DNA from: Rhynchopus sp. YZ270_cl-10
Lineage: Eukaryota > Euglenozoa > Diplonemea > Diplonemida > Diplonemidae
Direction: 5' to 3'
DNA length: 64,000 nt
Assembly: GCA_964035575.1 (NCBI GenBank)
Contig: OZ037864.1
Span: 558,001 to 622,000, forward strand
This document shows positions 59,321 through 64,000 of the stretch, one piece after another. Below the pieces are notes generated by a model, which ran no database searches, was not told the origin of the DNA, and saw nothing but the letters and a program-made list of their open reading frames with translations. The position numbers were made by a program, and so were the translations under genes. The number at the start of each line of letters is the position of its first letter. Within the stretch, counting starts at the first letter, position 1.

Positions 59321-60014
59321 ACTATGTATTTCCGCGAAATAAGGTAGCCTTTTTTCACGCTACAGAGAGTTTCCTGCTGCACTAATGGTTCCCAAGCGAA
59401 GCGAGGGACCATGTATAAGGGTTTGCGGGTTTGCGGGTATTTACCCCCACTAAAAGTAACTGTGTGTGGGGTAGAGGGGTGAAAATCATACCATGCTGCT
59501 TCAATACTGTCTCTGCTGTCGCATTCCCTCATGGTGGGTCACTCACCCACTGGGCAAAAAATCAAAGGGGGTACCCCCAAATAAGTGGGTACCCCAAATA
59601 AGTTCAGAGATACCCGAAAAAAGTTCAGATATACCCGAAAATAAGTTCAGATATAGTCAGTTATGCCCTATTTCTGGTTTTCGGGTATATCTGAACTTAT
59701 TTTCGGGTATCTCTGACCATTTCAAAAAAAGGGTAGGGTATAACTGACTATTCCCCATTTTTTTTTCTTGCCCCCTGAAAACTCTTGCTTTTGAGAGTTT
59801 CGACCATTTCACCACACTGGTGGTGTGTCACCTACAGTGAAACCCACCAGAAACCACAAGAAAGCCCCCTAAGGAAAAAAAGGAAAAAAAAAAAGGAAAA
59901 AAAAACTAAAATCCAGAATTTCATGTTCTCGGTCCCACTTAGGAACTTCCCTGGGGGGGTCTAAAAACATTTTTTTTTTTTTTTTTTTTTTTTCGCACGG
60001 TGCAGTCTGTCCTG

Positions 60015-61680
60015 GAAATGTCGGACCCTTTTGTCGGAGTCCGAGGGGGTCCGACAGTCGGACCCCCTGAGTCCGACAGTCGGACTCAGGGGTCCGACTG
60101 TCGGACTCACAGTCGGACCCCTGAGTCCGACTGCCGGACCCTGGGGTCCGACAGGCACACCCAGGTGCCCAGGTGCCCAGGTACCCAGGTACCCAGGTAC
60201 CCAGGTACCCAGGTACCCAGGTACCCAGGTACCCAGGTCCAGGAACAGGTACCCAGGAACAGGAAAAAAGTCGTGAAAGAGCAACCACAGCTCCACATGA
60301 CAAACACAAAAGTGTCAGTCACGTGGGGCATTCATGCACTGAGGAGATAATGATCCAACAATTTACAAGAAAGATTACTTAACCTACTGCTGGAGATTGC
60401 CAGGTCGTAGTAACACACAAAGTGTGCCTCCGTTCGGGAAGACCGGATATTCTAGAGACCAAAAAGGCCTCAAGAATATCTTCCGGTAGTCAAGGTATAA
60501 CCGAGTGAACGGCCCAAGACCCCCGTGGAGAAGTTAAATGTTGTAATGCTATCAAGTAGAAACTGCGAACACTGTCTTACCCTCCTCAATGCATGGTGGA
60601 AGATGTCTTTGACAACCAATATCCTGTACCCAGGTACCCATATTCCCAGACCCACGCAGTACCACGTCGCAGTACTACGCAAAATTTACCACCAGACCCT
60701 GTCTTCGTGCACCTGAAGTGCAACGCCGCAGACAGGCCAAACATGCGTTGGACTCAGAGGAATGCCCGCTGTGCAGGCATCAAACATGAGAACCAACTCC
60801 CAGCAACAAGGGGCGCCTTTTGGCGGGCGTTGTTGAGGGTGTTTGGGGTGCAAAGTTTTCCACAATTTTGATGCGCGGGTACAGAAGTGTTGTCTTGTTC
60901 TTTCATCTCTAGGAATGTAAATGTCAATCGCGTTTAACTACCACGAGGGCTTGTTTAGTGAACCCACGAGGGGTCGAAGGGGGTTGGTTATCCCATATCT
61001 ATCAAAGGTTGTGTCGACCAGGCGAAATCACTATGTTACGCTGTACGTTGTTAAATCCGAAGAAATAACACTTTAGCAGCCGCAGGAAGTTTGCTAAAAA
61101 GAGTGCCTCACGCTACACAAACCACCACCCGCGATTGACTTAGATGTTATAACAAAGAGAATTCAGAACAAAACAACACCCTGCCCCATACACACTAAAT
61201 TGTCATGCTTCAAGAGCATGCCTGGGCCAAAATTACTGTGACAAAAAGGCAACAAAACCACCCACAAGGAGTGTGAATTGTGCACTGGTTTTCTGGGGGA
61301 ACGCAATATTTTCTTGTGCCTCGTCCTCCGCAAGCAGAGGACAGACTTTCCGGAAGGTTTCCAAAGTCGAATTTCTTGCACTAGCTATGCTCCCTGGGTT
61401 AAATGGCAATAGCAGTGACTGACAAAGTGTACCCATCCCCCTTCCACCCCAGATCTTAGTCCGCAAACTCAGAATGGATTGATGCGGGTGATACTCTTTG
61501 GATTTTGAGTTGCTGAATGTCGGAGACGCGGCGAGGCTTCTCATCACAATCGCAGATGCAGTTCAGATTTCACGATCCTGTGATGAGTGTAAATGTGGAG
61601 TGTGATTAATGAATGAAATGTATGGTGTAGAAACGCAGTTATCGGGAAAGGTGAGGTTAATGTGGTAAAAAAAGTGGATA
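60015..61680. mobile_element. Element D, second copy of the interior module with a different end array
   Basis: 60030-60150 is an array of GTCCGACTGTCGGACTC palindromes and their variants (GGGGTCCGACAG, GAGTCCGACTGCC). It is followed by about nine GTACCCAG units (60166-60236) and then the module shared with element C (60236-61675). Outer tips were not identified. No gene. Confidence 0.65.
60166..60236. repeat. 8-base satellite (GTACCCAG), about 9 copies
   Basis: It occupies the same position as the ATACCCAG satellite of element C and differs by one base, so the unit itself has changed between copies of an otherwise nearly identical module. Confidence 0.9.
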
Positions 61681-62198
61681 AAACTCGTGTAATTTTGTGA
61701 ATTCCCACAAAGGTGGGTGATAATGTGCCCTTTTGTCACTCAATTGTAACCGAGAATGTATGGGAGAATGAAATTTTATTTCCCAACCCAACAACAACGA
61801 TAAAGCGTGAAGACAATAAATGAAATCAAAGCGGAATAAATTTGAGGTTTTGTGAGGCACTCAACGAGTGTGCCGGCTCTGTGGCGTCACGGAGCCACCA
61901 ACACTCCCCAGTCATTTTTCCTGCGCTTCCAGGAAAACTCGCGTTTGCGACCAGGCCGAAACGAAAAAATTTAATTCACAGCAAACAGGTGTGAGGGAGA
62001 AGAAAAGAAAGTGAACAAAAACGAAAAAACAATGTTTTTCTGAAATGTGATGTTGTTGGGGTGGGGAGAATAAAACAGTTCCAGAAAAGCTCCTGCGTCG
62101 GTTTTCTTTTGGTTAAAAAAATCACTCAGTAAAAAAAAGAACTTTTTCATCACTCCCCTCAAACACCCTCAAACACTGCCAAAACGAAGAAGGACAGG
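61681..62198. other. Gene-free stretch before a small ORF
   Basis: No gene or recognised repeat. It probably contains the promoter of the small ORF at 62199. Confidence 0.4.
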
Positions 62199-62357
62199 AT
62201 GTCTGACACTTACGGATACCAAGTCTCAGCGGGTATGAGAAGCAAGGAGGTGTACAAGAAGAAATGGGACGAGCTCTTGCGGTTTTCAAACCTCGAGCGA
62301 CTTGGTCCGCTTTGTATTGACACGGACCTCGACACCCCGACATGTACTGGCTTTTGA
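62199..62357 (+). CDS. Tiny ORF with Y-x-K-x-W-D-x-L-L-R-F motif
   Basis: 52 residues, MSDTYGYQVSAGMRSKEVYK onward through KKWDELLRFSNLERLGP. The motif is shared with the minus-strand ORF at 63456-63683 (YRKTWDDFLRFNRLSG). The pattern Y-x3-W-x2-F/L-x-R-F is typical of the start of the core-binding domain of tyrosine recombinases, but nothing else of that fold is present. It may be a first exon, as a GTAGATTGC donor-like site follows. Confidence 0.35.
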   Translation: MSDTYGYQVSAGMRSKEVYKKKWDELLRFSNLERLGPLCIDTDLDTPTCTGF

Positions 62358-62555
62358 GAAAGGCAGTCGGTTCCTCGGTAGATTGCATGCAAGTGAGGGA
62401 ATATCCATCTGCTTGGAAGACGTCAAAACACCAAACATAGTATTTCGCGACATAAAGGGCAGATCAAATACTCACTGCCTTACATTCTCGGTTACAATTG
62501 AGTGACACAAAGGGCATATAATCTGCAAAATTACACGAGTTTTATTTCACTGAGT

Positions 62556-63147
62556 TGTACCGTTTTGGGCCGTACAGTACAGTACAGTACAGTACAGTAC
62601 AGTACAGTACAGTACAGTACAGTACAGTACAGTACAGTACAGTACAGTACAGTACAGTACAGTACAGTACAGTACAGTACAGTACAGTACAGTACAGTAC
62701 AGTACAGTACAGTACAGTACAGTACAGTACAGTACAGTACAGTACAGTACAGTACAGTACAGTACAGTACAGTACAGTACAGTACAGTACAGTACAGTAC
62801 AGTACAGTACAGTACAGTACAGTACAGTACAGTACAGTACAGTACAGTACAGTACAGTACAGTACAGTACAGTACAGTACAGTACAGTACAGTACAGTAC
62901 AGTACAGTACAGTACAGTACAGAGGTCACTTACATGTGGTGGCATGCTTCCCTGTAGGGTGGTGTACCATTTTTTTCCCCAGCGTAATTTCGGTGTAATT
63001 GTGTGTAATTGTGGTGTAATTGTGGTTAGTTGTGGTTAGTTGTGTGTACTTGTGCTGAAACTGTACTGGAATTGTGCCTAATATAGGCACAGCTCAGGTG
63101 AGTATGGTGCTAGCTGTGCCCAGTAGTGTCATAGGCAAAACGGTACA
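62556..63147. mobile_element. TGTACCGTTTTG element with 5-bp target duplication (592 bases)
   Basis: The tips TGTACCGTTTTG (62556) and its inverse (ending 63147) are flanked by TGAGT on both sides (62551-62555, 63148-63152). About 60% of it is an AGTAC satellite. The right arm (62923-63147) is a near-exact inverse of 45869-46090 in the 1.6-kb member. No gene. Confidence 0.93.
62572..62922. repeat. AGTAC pentamer satellite, about 70 copies
   Basis: A perfect array inside the short TGTACCG element, larger than the 45-copy array in the other member. Confidence 0.95.
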
Positions 63148-63455
63148 TGAGTTAGATAATTATTATCTCATGAAATAAAGTGAACATTATTTCACGAGGT
63201 GGTGGGTGACTCAAACTGGGGCTCAACTTCACGAAGCGAGTGGAGTTCAGCATTTTGATTTCATGAGTGAAATGAGTGTAATCATAAAAGTGATGTCACG
63301 AGCGATAGCGAGTGGGTATCACGTATTCCAGTTTGCGAATCACCCATCAGTTAAATAATGTTCACTTTAGTTTTCGATACGTAATTTTATACCACGCGTG
63401 AAAAACGTAAACAGGTGAAAAAGTGAGTGAAATAAGATTCGTTTTATTTCACGTT
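63148..63455. other. AT-rich stretch with GTGAAATAA words
   Basis: Repeated GTGAAATAA/TTATTTCAC words in both orientations, extending to the window end, and GCGAAGCGAG-like words. They suggest another palindrome-rich element, but no tips were found. Confidence 0.4.
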
Positions 63456-63683
63456 TTATTTCACGCAAATCGTGAAGGATTGGGTGGGGGAGTGAAATAA
63501 AAGATCACGGAGGGATCTGAAGGACACGACGTGTTCTTCCCTGGGCTCGTTCGCTCCTGAAAGTCTGTTGAAACGGAGGAAATCGTCCCATGTTTTCCTG
63601 TACTGCACACCACTGTTCATGTCGTCGAACAAGTTGTCATATGCATCCTCCATCTCCGCAAACTTGCGCGTGGGTTTAGGCAT
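63456..63683 (-). CDS. Tiny ORF related to the one at 62199
   Basis: 75 residues from MPKPTRKFAEMEDAYDNLFD. It contains YRKTWDDFLRFNRLSGANEP, aligned with YKKKWDELLRFSNLERLGP of the other ORF, and ends with a basic tail. It lies on the opposite strand, 1.1 kb away. The shared motif across two independent frames makes chance less likely. Possible relative of recombinase core-binding domains; function unknown. Confidence 0.4.
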   Translation of the reverse strand: MPKPTRKFAEMEDAYDNLFDDMNSGVQYRKTWDDFLRFNRLSGANEPREEHVVSFRSLRDLLFHSPTQSFTICVK

Positions 63684-64000
63684 GTGTGTAAGAGGCAATA
63701 AATAATCTGTAATTTGAAGTGTGGTGGTGTGAGGGGTGGAGCGTGGGCTCAACGTTCCACTGTTTACACCTATAAATACGTTTTTCACTTGTGGAATAAA
63801 ATTACATATTGAGTGAAATAAGAACATTTTCTTGCACTTGCCACTAAAAAGGCACCCTCGTGACTCTCTCACTCTTATTCCCCTCGCTTCGCTCGGGAAA
63901 TAACGCACTCGGGCACCTTTTTAGTGGCGCGTGAAATAAAATAGTTCTTATTTCACTCGAATAAATAGTTATTATCTCACGGGCAATAATGGTGTGCTGC
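63684..64000. other. Right edge, no gene seen
   Basis: TTATTTCAC words continue, together with GGTGCCCGAGTG/CACTCGGGCACC-like inverted words (63850-63925). Nothing coding. Confidence 0.4.

Larger units (their letters stand above)
57354..59756. mobile_element. Terminal-inverted-repeat element C (2.4 kb, non-autonomous)
   Basis: The tips GGGGAATAGTCAGTTATGCC (57354) and its inverse (ending GACTATTCCCC at 59756) continue through CTACCCTTTTTTTGAAATGG. Both ends are hairpin arrays of GATACCCGAAAATAAGTTCA units (57385-57590, 59590-59720). It lies within a T run (8 T before; A plus 9 T after). Inside are an 8-base satellite and the module shared with element D and, partly, with the 18-kb element. 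Its tips match element E (GGGAAATAGTCAG). Confidence 0.85.

Overview
This is a nuclear contig from a eukaryote, most likely a unicellular alga or other protist. The evidence is short GT-AG introns in every gene that can be modelled, a sirtuin, Polinton (Maverick) genes, a DIRS-like retroelement, and very large amounts of transposon and satellite DNA. No species can be named from the sequence. No rRNA, tRNA or CRISPR array was seen.

Layout. (1) 1-8,550 is the only host-like part. It holds three spliced minus-strand genes: a membrane-anchored Lys/Ala/Glu-rich helical protein (2,600-4,612), a small anchored protein (5,492-6,085) and a SIRT2-like deacylase (6,751-7,951). Related intron-like sequences recur between and inside them. 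(2) 8,551-16,650 is a run of terminal-inverted-repeat elements without coding capacity, plus a 9-base satellite. (3) 16,670-43,070 is a Polinton-like element (packaging ATPase, jelly-roll capsid-like protein, PLA2-like protein, adenovirus-type protease, pX-like protein, integrase). Next to its ATPase lies a spliced P-loop NTPase gene. It is split by an 18-kb element (23,138-41,133) that carries a DDE-type transposase/Ulp1-protease gene. That element contains a hAT-like 6.4-kb insertion (34,484-40,907, 8-bp target duplication), which in turn contains a DIRS-like retroelement and a TA-flanked MITE. (4) 43,075-51,214 is a second Polinton fragment in the same orientation, with the same order NTPase, small ORF, ATPase. 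Its leader carries two 1.8-kb elements with 3-bp target duplications, and one of these carries a further element with a 5-bp duplication. (5) 51,215-64,000 is gene-poor: 5- to 9-base satellites, palindrome-rich elements, two near-identical copies of a module shared with the 18-kb element, and two tiny related ORFs.

Themes. The two Polinton copies have nearly identical ATPase and small ORF, but strongly diverged NTPases, so the NTPase looks like a fast-changing passenger. A second theme is a transposon group whose interior sequence is shared among copies at 8.8, 12.6, 23-31, 58 and 60 kb while the terminal palindromic arrays differ from copy to copy. A third is that most satellite units contain GTAC or GTATAC and sit inside or next to element ends. 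Target-site duplications, some supported by paralogous empty sites, define several mobile families that have no recognisable transposase in the window.
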